A stretch of 64,000 bases of DNA from Moniliophthora roreri (lineage: Eukaryota > Basidiomycota > Agaricomycetes > Agaricales > Marasmiaceae): NCBI GenBank assembly GCA_001466705.2, contig LATX02000223.1:186001-250000 (forward strand), read 5' to 3'. Below the pieces are notes generated by a model, which saw nothing but the letters and a program-made list of their open reading frames with translations, did no database searches and was not told the origin of the DNA. Shown in pieces: positions 36,863 through 47,622 of this stretch (position 1 is the first letter of the stretch; each line of letters opens with the position of its first letter). A program made the translations under genes and the position numbers.

Positions 36863-39800
36863 TCATGGCATCAATCTCAAAAATTTCCTCGTCGTCATCA
36901 CCCTCTGCAACGGCATCAATAAGGTTGTCAATATTAAGCTCATCATCCAATGAAAGTGGTTGGATGCCCTCGTATCATCACACCCAGTAATCCTTTGTAA
37001 AGTCAAACAACTTTTCAAGTGTTGTCTTTGAGTAAATTGCTGAGTTTCTTCAGCAGTCAGAGAGGTCCTTGTCAACATCCATGTCAAGATCCTCATCTTC
37101 TGCAGCCATTTGCATGCTGTGTTCGATATATTCCCAGAAAGCACTTGTTCCAGGCATTGAATTCTCCATGGATTGGGTGCTATCTGGGAATACATGAGTA
37201 TTGGTTGAATAAATAATGCAATAGCAACATACCTTCCTTGTCAGTAGTAGTGACAGCAGTAGCAGAAGTGGCAGTGGTAGTGGATGTCCCAGATGCCAAG
37301 GCAGCGGTGCTTGTAGACAGCCGCTCCTTTTGCATATTCTGATATGCACCAAAGTTCCGCTTGAGGCAATTCTGGACATCCTCCCTGTTCTGAAGATGCT
37401 CATCCCATATATGCATCTTCAACTCAACAAGAGATGTAAGTGTTTCTGTGGCGAGTTGGTTGCGCTTCTTTGTGAGTGTGTCGCCAAACATACTGAAAAG
37501 ACACTCGCAAGATGCTGAATTTGCACAAACTGAGAGCACTCGACGTGCAAGCTTGATTAGAGGAATTGGTTCTTGGCCAGGAAAGAAGTAGCCAGTGAAG
37601 ACATCAAGTGGATTTAGCCTGACACCCTGAAACCGAAGAGGTTACTAGCAGAAAGCATAGAATTGGAATGATATGCTCACCTTGCCAGTAGCTACCCCTT
37701 GAACAGTCTTACACTCAGATTCTATAGTCTGGAACATCCCTTGCTGCTGGAGATAGGCTTGTATCTGTATTGACAGTGCTGTGGGTGCATCTTCATAATA
37801 AAAGCATTTCCAGAGCTTGCTGAGTAGAGCAGTTATACCTGCAATGTTAAAGAAAATGTTGTCCTGGCTGAATGGACTGCTTTGGAAGAACGGATTAAGA
37901 ATGATGGCAGCGACAAAGACCTCTTGGTCTGCTTTTGCCCAACACTTCTCCAGGCTTTGGAGGATAGCAGCTATGCCAAGGTCTGCTTCTGTACCTCTCC
38001 TCCTGTCATCTCTTTCATAGAGCATCTTATTGTAGCAGTGCCACAGGAACCCAAAGGTAAGAAGAACAGTATCTAGTGAGCAGAATGCTTTCTGGACCAC
38101 ATTTGTCGCTATTGCTAGTGGTTCAAGATGTCGAACAATTCTAAGAAACATGGAGTTAGTAGAGTCACAGGGTGATTCTGGATAAATTGTGTACCGAGTG
38201 ATGGCATGCCACATAAGTGGGTTCTGTATATTTTCAATCATCTTCTTTGCACGGTCTTTTGCCTCCTTCCCAATAATAATCAGCTTTTTGTCCCTTGGTC
38301 GAGCTTCCTCCAATAAGATGACTGATTCGAGTGGCACACAGACTTGAAGAAGGCAGCGAAAGGCTTGGTAATGAGAAGTCCAACAAGTAAGGACAGCATG
38401 GATGATAGTTAGCCATGGAAGGTTAGCTGTGTCTTGTGCTTGTTGTAGGAGGGACTTGAGCATTGACTTCCCTCGCAGCCAAGTTATGAGATTGGTTACA
38501 GTATCGACATATTGGAGACATGTGGCGTCAGACTTGAAATAATCACCAACAACTAGATTGAGCTGAAAGATGTAGTCAGAAAGGCCAATTATGACTCAGA
38601 AGCTGGAGTTCAAAGATCACCTGGTGGGCATAACAGTCAACAACAATTATCTCTGGAAATTCTTTTGCGAAGTCAAGGCATGCCTTGTATGATTCACCAG
38701 CAGCATCTGCAACGATAGCAACAACGCTGGCTCCCCACTCTGTGGATACAGTTTGGAAGACTTGTCGTAGAAGTCGAAGCAGATTATCTGCTGTCTTCCA
38801 CTCACCCAAACAGTCTGCAACCTTGATGGTATATACCTGAAAAAGAAGAATTAAAAAATAAGATAAAATAGACGCTTTGAACAGACTTGTACCTGAGATT
38901 CAACAACGAGCATGAAAGCCATGAGATAATGATTATTCAGTCCTGTCCATCCATCTTCAGCTATCATTGCCTCTAACCCTTTTACTTTAGACTTGACCTG
39001 GTCTCTGATTTCGGCAACAGCTTGTGGAAGGATACAACTTGTGAGCATCTTTCAGGTCACCGGCCTTGCTTCAGGAATGAAGTCATCCACAAAGGCCAGC
39101 CACTCTGGATTATCGACCCACAACAGTGGAAAATTGGTGGATGCTGTGAGACGCACAAGCCTGCGCTCAAATTTTGCCTGTTTGGTTTAACTCCAGGGTC
39201 AAAGGGTGGGAAGGGTGTCCTCAACTGCGGGACGATGTCAATGCCGATTTCCACTGGCATGTCCAGCACATTTCGCGGTGACATTTGAAATTGAGTCAGA
39301 AGGAGCCAGAGATGAGGCAGAGATAGATGGTGCTGAGGATGTTCTTCGTAAAGCAGGGTCAGTGTCTAGGGGAGCAAAAAGGGGAGAGGGAAGTAAAGGG
39401 GAGTTGGCAGATGAGGAACCGCCCGATATGCCAAGAGATAGCGGTTCAATGGTGGGTCACTGTGACTGTGATAGCACATAGTGTTGGACACGATCATTGA
39501 TGCAACTGGAGCCAAGTATTGGTGAATTCAGACTGATTGGTGCAGGGCGATAGTCATGGAGGCTTTGAGGCAGATGTCCCTGATGTTTCTTTGACAGTGA
39601 GCCAGCTTTACCTGTATCACCACTGCGAGCACGTTCGACAATGTGTTCTGGGCAGTGAGGGCACATTTTGGCAAAGTGGTTCATTACCGTCTGAACAGCA
39701 GATATCAACCAGTTATGGTTCTTGTCTGTTTCTGGAATATCCCAGACTGGATAATGATGTATCTTAGTAGTGTAAGAGAACAAAAGAATTAAAAAACGCA

Positions 39801-40010
39801 CGGTAATCTTCCGCCTCCTTTTTCGTGCGAACTGATGCTTGCCAGCCTGCCTCATATTCTGCCTGATCGGATGCCAGAATTTTTGCAGTATCTACCTTAA
39901 GACAGTACACACAATACACCAGTGGTTTCTTCCCTTTTGAAATTTTGCCAGCTGGATGTCATTCTAGATGGTCCCAGTACCATGAAAGTTGCAGTGGGGG
40001 GGCCTGGCCG
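36863..40010 (-). CDS. hAT transposase (BED finger, RNase-H-like core, dimerisation domain)
   Basis: Transposase of the hAT superfamily spread over several minus-strand frames or exons. In order: a BED-type zinc-finger region near 39.90-39.97 kb (GKKPLVYCVYC, then H-containing sequence and NWLISAVQTVMNHFAKMC with HCPEH at 39.65 kb); a core with AEDGWTGLNNHYLMAFML (about 38.95 kb) and SVVAIVADAAGESYKACLDF with IIVVDCYAHQ (about 38.7 kb), the usual Asp-containing hAT blocks; a long frame 37645-38560 with WTSHYQAFRCLLQ and an all-helical insertion; and the C-terminal dimerisation domain ANSASCECLFSMFGDTLTKK then NQLATETLTSLVELKMHI (about 37.45 kb). Exon borders were not resolved, so I cannot say whether the gene is intact. 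Stops between frames may be introns. An acidic C-tail follows near 37.0 kb. Confidence 0.75.
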
Positions 40011-40556
40011 CGAGGTGGCATGATGCCGAGACAGAGGGAGATGGTGTGAATAGCTTGGAGGTATGTTCAGGTTGTACTGAGCAGATACTGTCCGAAATCA
40101 AATTGACTTCTTATACCACTGCTAGAGACAAGTTCTGTATCTGGAATGTAGAGACCCCATAACAGGATAGATTGCTGTGAGGAGAAATTGTCACTCAACC
40201 GACACATAAGAGCGGAATTTTCCCTTCATATCAATTGCATAAACAGGTGACAAAGAAAATAGGTACAATCTAGAGTATCGCTCACATGTTGATGGTGGAT
40301 ACGGAGCAGAAACATGCAGTTATCTTGAATCCTGAGAGTATTGGTGCTAAGAGACTGATACATTAAAAGGGCTAGTATTGGATTGTTCGGGACGGTGGGT
40401 GTTAAAAGCTCTAATATTAGGGCACTGTCGGAGTCGAAGGAAGGAAAGAGGCATCTGCTTATCACGGCGATAAGTTCGGCACCAACTGTGGGAAAAGTCA
40501 TGACTGTCATTTGAGGTCATCGCGAGAGACTAGTCATTGACCTGACTGGCGCCAAA

Positions 40557-40578
40557 AGTCATTGACCGCGCAACACTG
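40557..40578 (-). repeat. Right terminal inverted repeat of hAT element
   Basis: Read inward on the minus strand it starts CAGTGTTGCGCGGTCAATG, pairing with the left end at 36688-36709. Confidence 0.85.
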
Positions 40579-40586
40579 TGAGCCCT
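40579..40586 (+). repeat. Right 8-bp target-site duplication of hAT element
   Basis: TGAGCCCT, identical to 36680-36687. Confidence 0.9.
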
Positions 40587-41150
40587 TGCTGCGACTTGCG
40601 CACCTGATGCGGTCTACTGACCCGAATCGCTCCACTTTCTTATCAGACATTCCATTCTGGTAAAGAGACCAGGTCATGTCAAGACTCCATGAAAAAGTAC
40701 GTATGTCCCAGGCTCACCGATGACCTAGCTCAACGCCGGATTAGTGTAATTGCGAAACGGTTTTCATGGATCAACATCTTCCTTTAAAGCATGTTGATAG
40801 AGCTCCTTTCCTCCCCAATAACCATGACTCAATCACTGAATCCGTACTTTGAAACAACTTTATCTCCGTCAGAGTCACTCGATAGCTGGATGACGCCTTC
40901 CGCTCTCCAGGACGCTGATCCAGAATCAGCCTCGTACTGGGGTCTTCCGTAGTGAGTAGTCGATTTCGCAGAGCTCGCACTGTGATTGACTTTGTGGTAG
41001 TGGTACTTCGAACTCCTCATTTGCATCCTCATCAGACAAGGTCCAGTTACAGCTACAGGTGTGTATCTTCTTCCATAGGCATATTGAAATACAATTGACC
41101 TGTATACGTCTCAGGATCATACATCTGACGATCGGGCACTCACGTCCAAG
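40587..41150. other. Intergenic region upstream of BTB gene
   Basis: About 560 bases between the hAT element and the BTB gene. No gene is seen; it should hold the BTB promoter. If the transposon were removed this DNA would join the CpG-depleted block directly. Confidence 0.5.
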
Positions 41151-42178
41151 ATGCCAAACAGTCCAGTATTGCCAACGTATACCGAATCTCAAGGGTCCGT
41201 GCAAACAGATGTTGTCGTGTTTCCAGCGTTCCCGCCTATCACAGGCAACAGTAAACGTCCATCGACCGACCTGATTCTGCTCACTGCCGACTCCACGTTA
41301 TTTTACGTTGACGAAGCTACCCTGTTGAAGGTTTCCAATAATAACTTCAACGGTTTCCTTCCGGCTCAGACTCCCGATGATGGTCGACGCGTCATCTACC
41401 TCTTCAAAACCTTGTCCGCCGAGCTCGAGATCATGCTGAGGATGATATACGACATCCCTTTTCAATCTAAAGAGTCGCAAGTAATCTGGCCAAGCCGCTT
41501 TGATTTGCAGAATATCGTCCATGGCATTAGCGTTCTCACCCAATACGGTGTAGACCCTGAGGTGTGCATTCACTCCAGGGGTCACATGTTCAAGTATCTT
41601 CTCACTTGCGCAGCCTTATACCCGTTGGATGTTTATGCGCTCGCTGCACAACACGATATACACGAGCTTGCTGTGGCCGCGTCCTCCCACCTGCTTTCGG
41701 TAAACCTCGAAACTATCGATCCCGCGATAGCAGTGCGTATTGGGCCGATATACCTTCAAAGACTTTTCGAAATGTTGGAGAGGAGAAAGTCGCTCTTGTC
41801 AGACCTCCTCGCAATCGAGCCGGGGTTACACAACCCGACAAGGAAATGTGGGTTTTCAAATCAGCAAGTGCTGAAATCGGAATGGAATCGTGGGGTGTCG
41901 TTTTTGACGTGGAATATAAACGCTGGTACGTGCGTATGCTCAAAGTGTTCCGTTGGACGTATCTGACTGATGAGGATAATGTATGGCTAGGTATCACGAC
42001 TAGCATGATTAGAGATGCCCTCAAGGAGGCGACGTCGAAGATCAAATGTAAGGATTGCATCAGGTTGAGAGATCAACGCCTATATGCGATATGCATGGAG
42101 TGGTCTATAGCAGCGGTGTGTACCTATTACCAGTGTGATCATCTTCACTTGTTGATTCGTTTTCAGCGGACGATATGA
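41151..42178 (+). CDS. BTB/POZ domain protein
   Basis: Agaric-type BTB protein of about 300 residues. From ATG 41151 a short N-tail leads to the BTB fold: STDLILLTADSTLFYVDEAT then LLKVSNNNFNGFLP, RVIYLFKTLSAELEIMLRMI and YDIPFQS, followed by helices FDLQNIVHGISVLTQYGVDP and a BACK-like helical region YPLDVYALAAQHDIHELAVA, SSHLLSVNLETIDPAIAV, YLQRLFEMLERRKSLLSDLL. An intron of about 57 nt (41926-41982) joins FLTWNINAG to ITTSMIRDALKEATSKIKC. The last intron (about 42116-42165) leaves a tiny final exon ending RTI with TGA at 42176-42178. A C-terminal Cys pair (KCKDC) is conserved-looking. Such proteins are often cullin-3 adaptors, but in fungi this is mostly unproven. The interval upstream is only 560 bp from the hAT insertion. 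Confidence 0.8.
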
Positions 42179-42425
42179 CTCTATGAGGCGCGCAATAACG
42201 ATGCTTTTATGTAATGATCAAACTTATTCTTGTCAAGAAAAAGTAGCTTAAAACGCGAACACCTTCATACCCGTTCTTTTGGACAATCAAAGCACGAGAA
42301 ACTCTTACAATGTGCTCTTTGTATTTCCATGATATCGTAACCAGCAACTAGTATACATTGGAGGTAAATGAAGAAGGTCGTCTAATTTTGTCACGTCGTA
42401 GTCTGGCAGCGGAAGGATATCACGG

Positions 42426-43465
42426 TTACGGGAATGGTATCAGGAAGGGATTGGAGCTCTCGGGATGGAACTGATGCTCCGAGATGCAAACGGCCGCAAG
42501 GAATGAGCTAAATCCACGTCTACGGTCGCTGCCCTGTGTGATGTCCTGATGCTGTGCATAACACATGAGTAAATACTGAATCTCTGACGTATCGGGACTC
42601 ACTGAAGTCGAATAGGTGGTGGTATCGTGAGTGTCGCAGAGAGTCACTGTTTTGATTTCCTCTGTTCTGAGCTGTAGTGGCTATGCACGCCAAAGTGTCA
42701 GAGATATTGACGGGTCCAGGCCCTGTGGATCGGCTTACTGCAAAGGCCTCAGACGGCTCCCCACTGACGACCCGAATGATCGAGGAGTCCAAATGACATG
42801 TTATCAGGTCCCGCATGAGAGCATTTGTCGAGGGTATTAAACTAGACGTCTGAACGACAACCAAATTTCCTGAAGCGATGGCTGCAGCCTGTGATGAGCA
42901 CAGTCAGCATCTGAGACTGGGTGAAGAGAGGGAAGCACGCCAGACCATCGGAGGGAAAATGGAGAGGATCGGGTATTCAGTCGATCCAACGATCAACACA
43001 ATTCTTCCGCCTTCTCCGTGATCCGCCTCATGCTGTGCAGCGTCCACTGCCCTTCGCTTGCGAAGATTCAGAACCGACTGTTTTCGTGGAAGGCGTTTTT
43101 TCAAGTCTGCGTCGGCAGTCTTCACCATTGATATCGACATGCTCGTCTCGTTTCTGTATTTGACGCATTTTGGTTATTCAAACGTGTAGCAAAGATAAAA
43201 ACTGTCACGTACGCGTTCATGCATTGGCTCATGCCCACGTCTGAGTATAGAGCGTCTTGGAACTCTATTGTGTGTTCTTTGAGGAGAGTTATGATCTGTT
43301 GAAGCTGACATCGTCGATATGGGATAGACTTGAGCTTGTTTATTGATTCCGGGAGGTGAATCCACTAAGAGCCAGCAAAAATGTCAGCAGAGCGAGATAA
43401 GAGCGAGAGAGAGACGAATTGACCTGTGGATTGTCCTCTGAGTCTATGGCAATACTGGGATCCAT
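42426..43465 (-). pseudogene. Aldehyde dehydrogenase (ALDH3-like) remnant
   Basis: Reads as the N-terminal half of a class 3 (fatty) aldehyde dehydrogenase. Exon 1 (ATG 43465) gives MDPSIAIDSEDNPQ; after an intron the frame reads WIHLPESINKLKSIPYRRC then QLQQIITLLKEHTIEFQDAL, matching the helical ALDH N-terminus. Near 43.0 kb comes GEGGRIVLIVGSTEYPILSI, at the position of the motif normally containing PWNYP; after a further intron AAAIASGNLVVVQTSS replaces the usual GAIAAGNAVVLKPSE, followed by STNALMRDLITCHLDSSIIR. So the oxyanion Asn and the cofactor Lys are both replaced. The sequence then degenerates (about 42.7 kb on), and neither the catalytic Cys nor the LELGGK block is found before the convergent BTB gene. 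Best read as a truncated pseudogene; a divergent short protein is the alternative. Confidence 0.6.
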
Positions 43466-43756
43466 GGTCTTTAATTTGATCCTCGATTGCGAGGCGTTCG
43501 TTTATTTATTGCATCGTGCCAGCACTGCTACTTGGCGATCGCAAACGTTTGGACTGGCAGTAATCCGAGCCCTAAATCATTTCGGAACGGAAAGCTGTCA
43601 GACGACGGAACCTCGGTAGTAAGGGAAAGTTGGAGCCGATGGATTTGACGTCCTGGTACCCGATGGTGAAATGAATCATAGACGCAAGCTCGACATCAAA
43701 AAGTGCTTGAAAAGACTCACTCGAGCTGTATTCCTTGAACCAAAGTACCGCAGCAT

Positions 43757-43830
43757 GGCCGACTAGCTCAGTTGGTTAGAGCGTCGTGCTAATAACGCGA
43801 AGGTCTTGGGTTCGATCCCCACGTTGGCCA
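43757..43830 (+). tRNA. tRNA-Ile (anticodon AAU)
   Basis: A 74-nt cloverleaf without intron. Acceptor stem GGCCGAC pairs with GTTGGCC (one G-T pair), discriminator A. D arm GCTC/GAGC with loop AGTTGGTTA. Anticodon stem TCGTG/CGCGA with loop CTAATAA, anticodon AAT at 43791-43793. T arm TTGGG-TTCGATC-CCCAC, in which the outermost pair (49-65) is T opposite C. CCA is not encoded. A T-run (TTTT) follows about 20 bases downstream and may terminate Pol III. Confidence 0.95.
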
Positions 43831-44490
43831 TAGAGAGTGATTGTACTTGTTTTGGACATATTTTACCACGTGGGTAATGTCACATGTTAGTCTAATCTAC
43901 CAATAGAATATGTTCTCCCCAGTTTGCTTTTTTGCCCAATTGTGGTTGTGCAAAGAAACTGCTTGGCGCGTACCTTGGGCCCGCTTTGCCACACGGCTGT
44001 GCCTTTTCACTTTGGCGAAGCGGCTACAGATCGAGTATGTCAGCATTTGAATCCCAGCTAATCCGGAAATTCACAGGTAATGTCGAACCGCGCTCAGGAA
44101 ATGGAGAGAGGTAATGGGCAGCAAAATATGGGTGATTCAGAATCGCGGCAGTCGTCATTTTGGCCTTGAGAGAAAGCCATATATTGGGTTGTTGACTATG
44201 TACAATTATTGTAGTTGCATAATGAGAGAATGAGAGAATGAGAGAACGTGTTGCGACAGGTGGTGGTGGGAAGATTCCAAATCCGTTGTCGCAGTCGGTG
44301 ACTCCCCTTATTCGAGTGCGGCGAACGCAACTGGTAGCGAGTTTAATTTTTCACTATAACAATTCACGAAGATGACTAGCATATTATTTTATATAGGAAA
44401 AAAAAAAAGGGAAACTATAAAAACATGTCTTGGTTGAGCTCCCAAGAAACAGCCAACTCCTTCACCAGCATACTATAACCGGATGCAAAT
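43831..44490. other. Intergenic region with a short tandem repeat
   Basis: About 660 bases after the tRNA gene. Contains three tandem copies of an 8-base unit (ATGAGAGA) at about 44221-44245 and a purine tract at about 44398-44412. No gene is supported. Confidence 0.5.
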
Positions 44491-45189
44491 CTACTTGAGG
44501 GTCCGACCACCAGCACCCATTCTTCTCTTCTTCGGCTGCCTAGAAGACGAGGAAGCCTTCCTTCCAGAACCTTTCTTCGGCTTTGCCATCCCTGCCTCGA
44601 GAGAAATCGCTGGATAGGGCTCGGCGCGAATGGCCACGCGCTTCGTCAAGCGCCCAGTTCGTCTCGGAGTATCTGCCACATTATGATTAGACTCCAAAGT
44701 ACCCAGCTCCAGCGAACACCGGAATGAAGAACACTGTCCAGACTTGTATGTGATTGCCGGTGAAGGTGGGATTTTGCATCCGCATGAATGTCCTGGGTTG
44801 GCGTTCGCGGTGGTACTTGTAGTCTGAGTGTAATCGGGAAAGGAGCGTTCTTCGGAAAACTGGACGTCCGCTTTCGAAAAGTCATGATCCGAATTTCCGT
44901 CTTTTGGCTTGCGGGGTAGTGCTCGATAAGGCGTGTTCCAGAGATTGTACTCTACGATAGCGTCGATATCGAGAGGATCGCGAGGTGGAGTATCACGAGT
45001 AACATCGTGGATTGGGACGTCCTCAGAGGACGAGGAGCTGTAGGAAGATGTGGAGGAATCCGAGGATACGGAGCATGATCGGGAACGACTGGAAAGGATG
45101 GCGGTTAGCAGAACGCCTTTGCAATCTGAAGAAACAGAAAAGACAAACCCAGCAAGCATGTTCAGTGAAGATAGAGCGACTGGGAACAA
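44491..45189 (-). CDS. Hypothetical Ser-rich protein with basic C-terminus
   Basis: A single open frame of 232 codons, possibly with a spliced 5' part. The first 35 residues include a moderately hydrophobic start; then a strong Ser run (SSDSSTSSYSSSSSED, about 45.04 kb). A central stretch contains DPLDIDAIVEYNLWNTPYRA (about 44.94 kb), which looks structured, and ten Cys/His-free residues later the sequence becomes polar. Near the end come RTGRLTKRVAIRAEPYPAI and a Lys/Arg/Ser-rich tail (KPKKGSGRKASSSSRQPKKR), a likely nuclear localisation signal. I do not recognise a family. The tail and Ser run suggest a nuclear phosphoprotein, but this is inference. Confidence 0.5.
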   Translation of the reverse strand: MFPVALSSLNMLAGFVFSVSSDCKGVLLTAILSSRSRSCSVSSDSSTSSYSSSSSEDVPIHDVTRDTPPRDPLDIDAIVEYNLWNTPYRALPRKPKDGNSDHDFSKADVQFSEERSFPDYTQTTSTTANANPGHSCGCKIPPSPAITYKSGQCSSFRCSLELGTLESNHNVADTPRRTGRLTKRVAIRAEPYPAISLEAGMAKPKKGSGRKASSSSRQPKKRRMGAGGRTLK

Positions 45190-45770
45190 TAAGGGTGTAT
45201 AGTCTCCAAAAAGAAGCTGGCTGGGATATGAGACTTTAAAGGCAATGAATATTTATCCAACCATCCACATCCAGTGCCACAGGAATTTCCCAGACTGGAA
45301 GGTGCTGGATAATGGGGGTTGATCCTGCCACAGATCAAAGAACAGAGTCCTCGTTGTTCAACTGCAATGGGCGCGCCACTAGGTTACTTTTCGCGTCGTG
45401 CGGTCTATATTCGTATTGCGACTATACATCTACATAATCATTCAGCTTGATGAACCAACTCAGAAGAGGACAGAGGTACTGACCAGGAGGAGGGGAAAAC
45501 ACCAGCATTCCCCACAACATGATGTTTATACTAGTCCCCAAGGTAGGAAAGTCATGAACCTTTTTTTGAAAAAAAAAAAAAGAAAGGCTACCGAAAAACC
45601 AGGGGAGAGTAAGTCGCTCTTCTGTTCGCGTACTTATGTCTTCTGAGGCCCCGAATCCTCATAAAGTTGATAAATCCATATTTGTCGAAGTAGGGGCCTC
45701 GCTGCCCCATTACGGGTGGCAACAAAAGGAACAGGACGACGGGAACAGCGCATGAGGGAAATGAGAACGT
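45190..45770. other. Intergenic region
   Basis: About 580 bases between two minus-strand genes. An A-run of 13 (with neighbouring T7) lies at about 45564-45585. No supported gene. Confidence 0.5.
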
Positions 45771-45813
45771 TTCACAGTTGCATTGAATTATAAATGTTCA
45801 CGATGGGTTAACT

Positions 45814-47231
45814 TTATCGCGTGGTCGCCAACCCACTACTATCCGATGGTAGTATCAGCTGTCTCTGATAAAAATCCGCTACGTTCTCCGCATGCCTCAA
45901 AAACCCATCGTACTGCCATGCCTCTAAGAGTGCTAGAGCGACCGCCTGGCTGACTGTGGCTGCTTGAAGGTTGGCTGTCGATGTCTAGACGTACTGTTAG
46001 CAAGAGACCATTTGATTCGTTATACGACTTACAATGGTATCAATCGCTCCGACTAACACCTCTGGTCCCGATACCCATCCAATAGACAAACCTGGTGCGA
46101 TCACTTTGGAAAGTGTATCGAAACGGATGACCCGTCCCACTTGCTCGAGTGACCGCTCGACAGAAAAATACGAGGGTGTCTGGGTGCGAGCGAGGTAGTA
46201 GTATGGGTCGTCTTCCAAGATGATGATGTCCCATTCTTTTGCAATCTTCAAGATCTCATTCCTGCGTTCGAGGGATGTCTCTGGTCCAACACCAACAGGG
46301 ATTGTATACAAGACTTTTGGCCGTGGATTTGCGCAAGCCTCCGACCAGTCTTGAAGGATCTCGCGTAGGCCAGAAGGGATGATCCCATTGTTGTCAGTAG
46401 GCACGCTAACCACATCGCACGGGTGAATTTGGAATATTGGAATTTGATCTCTGGAACATAGCGGCGGTCAGAAACGCTGCGCGGTTTTGGACGAAACTTG
46501 GCACAGACAGGTGTTTCTCTGAATCACTGTCAACTAGCACGGAGTGTCCAGGTTCGATGAAAGCTCGTATGGCCTGAAGAACAAACATTGAGACTTGGCT
46601 GAACTGAAGGTAAAGCGAGCAACCACACCTTTGAAACTAACTCCCTCGACCCGCAACCAATACTGATCCTCCAGCCTTCCCCTGTCGCTTTCCTTCCGTG
46701 AACGCGTTCCTGTAGCCCCTCGAACCATGTTATAAGTTCATGAACGCCAGGCGTGGTACCATACTGCAGTCCAGTAGAGAGCAAGCGACCCGTAATGTCG
46801 GCCGAAACCTCTTCCCCAACCTGATGCGGATCTTTCGCAGTAAAGCTGAATGAAAGGAACGGAAATGTTGACGTGTTGGGTTTTCCTGCGAGAAGTGGAA
46901 TGACACCCGGTGTTTGTTCCAGTGGGAGCAGACTATGAACTGTATAGGTGATTTGGTACTGCTGAACTGGACTCATGAGAAACGCAGGGACTGACTGGCA
47001 CTTGGCTTTCTGCTGACAGCGTCTTTCGTAAGGAATTTGGTGTAATAGTCATTTTCGAGGACTTTTGGGCTGGTAGGGCTATCCTTTGTCTTCGCAGCGT
47101 CGATAAGAACTGGTACACCATCTGCATGAGTAACGCTGGTTGAGATTGATTCCTCTGCCTAGATTTTATCCTATCATAAGCTCATGGAGACAGAAAAAAT
47201 CCAAGTAGACACGCACCATAATGTCACCCAT
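45814..47231 (-). pseudogene. Aro8-like PLP aminotransferase, truncated and damaged
   Basis: Fold-type I aminotransferase of the Aro8/aromatic-2-aminoadipate group. ATG 47231 (MGDIM) splices to AEESISTSVTHADGVPVL and NDYYTKFLTKDAVSRKPSA; then TPGVIPLLAGKPNTSTFPF, STGLQYGTTPGVHELITWF, GWRISIGCGSRELVSK, AIRAFIEPGHSVLVD, VPTDNNGIIPSGLREILQDW, VLYTIPVGVGPETSLERR, ILEDDPYYYLA and the PLP-lysine block RFDTLSKVIAPGLSIGW. Three defects are visible. The NPTG-type loop after YTIPVG reads VGPETS, so the PLP-ring Asn is missing. The PxYxG turn after VLVD cannot be read in an open frame (46.4-46.52 kb). After the exon STANLQAATVSQAVALALLE the frame stops at about 45814 just past DFYQRQLILPS, so the C-terminal small domain with the carboxylate-binding Arg is absent. 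Most likely a pseudogene. Confidence 0.7.
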
Positions 47232-47622
47232 AGGTATCGCTGACGATCTCAGTTTACGGATAAGAATCGAGTCATATGTCACTATAATATGCAGATAAAC
47301 GCGATAGCGCGTATCCGGAGCTGTTTTTGGGCTTCCCGGTTGGCTTGGGTAAACAATTTGAATTTCGAAGTTGCGTGATGCAAGTCAAATGGAAACGTCT
47401 AAGTTGCTCTTACTATGTGATGGGTCAATGCACGCCCTTCAAAGAGGCTCATCCCTGTCACCACATCCAATTTCACATTCTACCGCCCAGACTTCGGAAT
47501 ACAAGTTTGCAAAGCAAAACTATATAATCTTTGGATATCAACACCTCTTCTTTCTGCAAAACCAGCACGCCAACACCGTGATCGGGACGTGAGGTCTGAG
47601 GATTCATCAACACGATGAATAT
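47232..47622. other. Intergenic region
   Basis: About 390 bases between the aminotransferase remnant and the defensin-like gene. No supported gene; + strand frames here lack motifs. Confidence 0.5.

Larger units (their letters stand above)
36688..40578 (-). mobile_element. Complete hAT-family DNA transposon
   Basis: A 3,891-bp element bounded by terminal inverted repeats beginning CAGTGTTG (left CAGTGTTGTGCCGGTCACTG; right, read inward, CAGTGTTGCGCGGTCAATG) and flanked by identical 8-bp duplications TGAGCCCT, the hallmark of hAT insertion. Subterminal copies of GACTAGTCATTG and AGTCATGACTG occur at both ends, likely transposase-binding sites. The transposase is encoded on the minus strand inside. 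The perfect duplications imply a fairly recent insertion. Confidence 0.93.

Noticed and set aside
44221..44245. Tandem ATGAGAGA copies considered as a CRISPR-like or regulatory array
   Set aside because: Three direct 8-base copies without spacers: a simple microsatellite in a eukaryotic genome.
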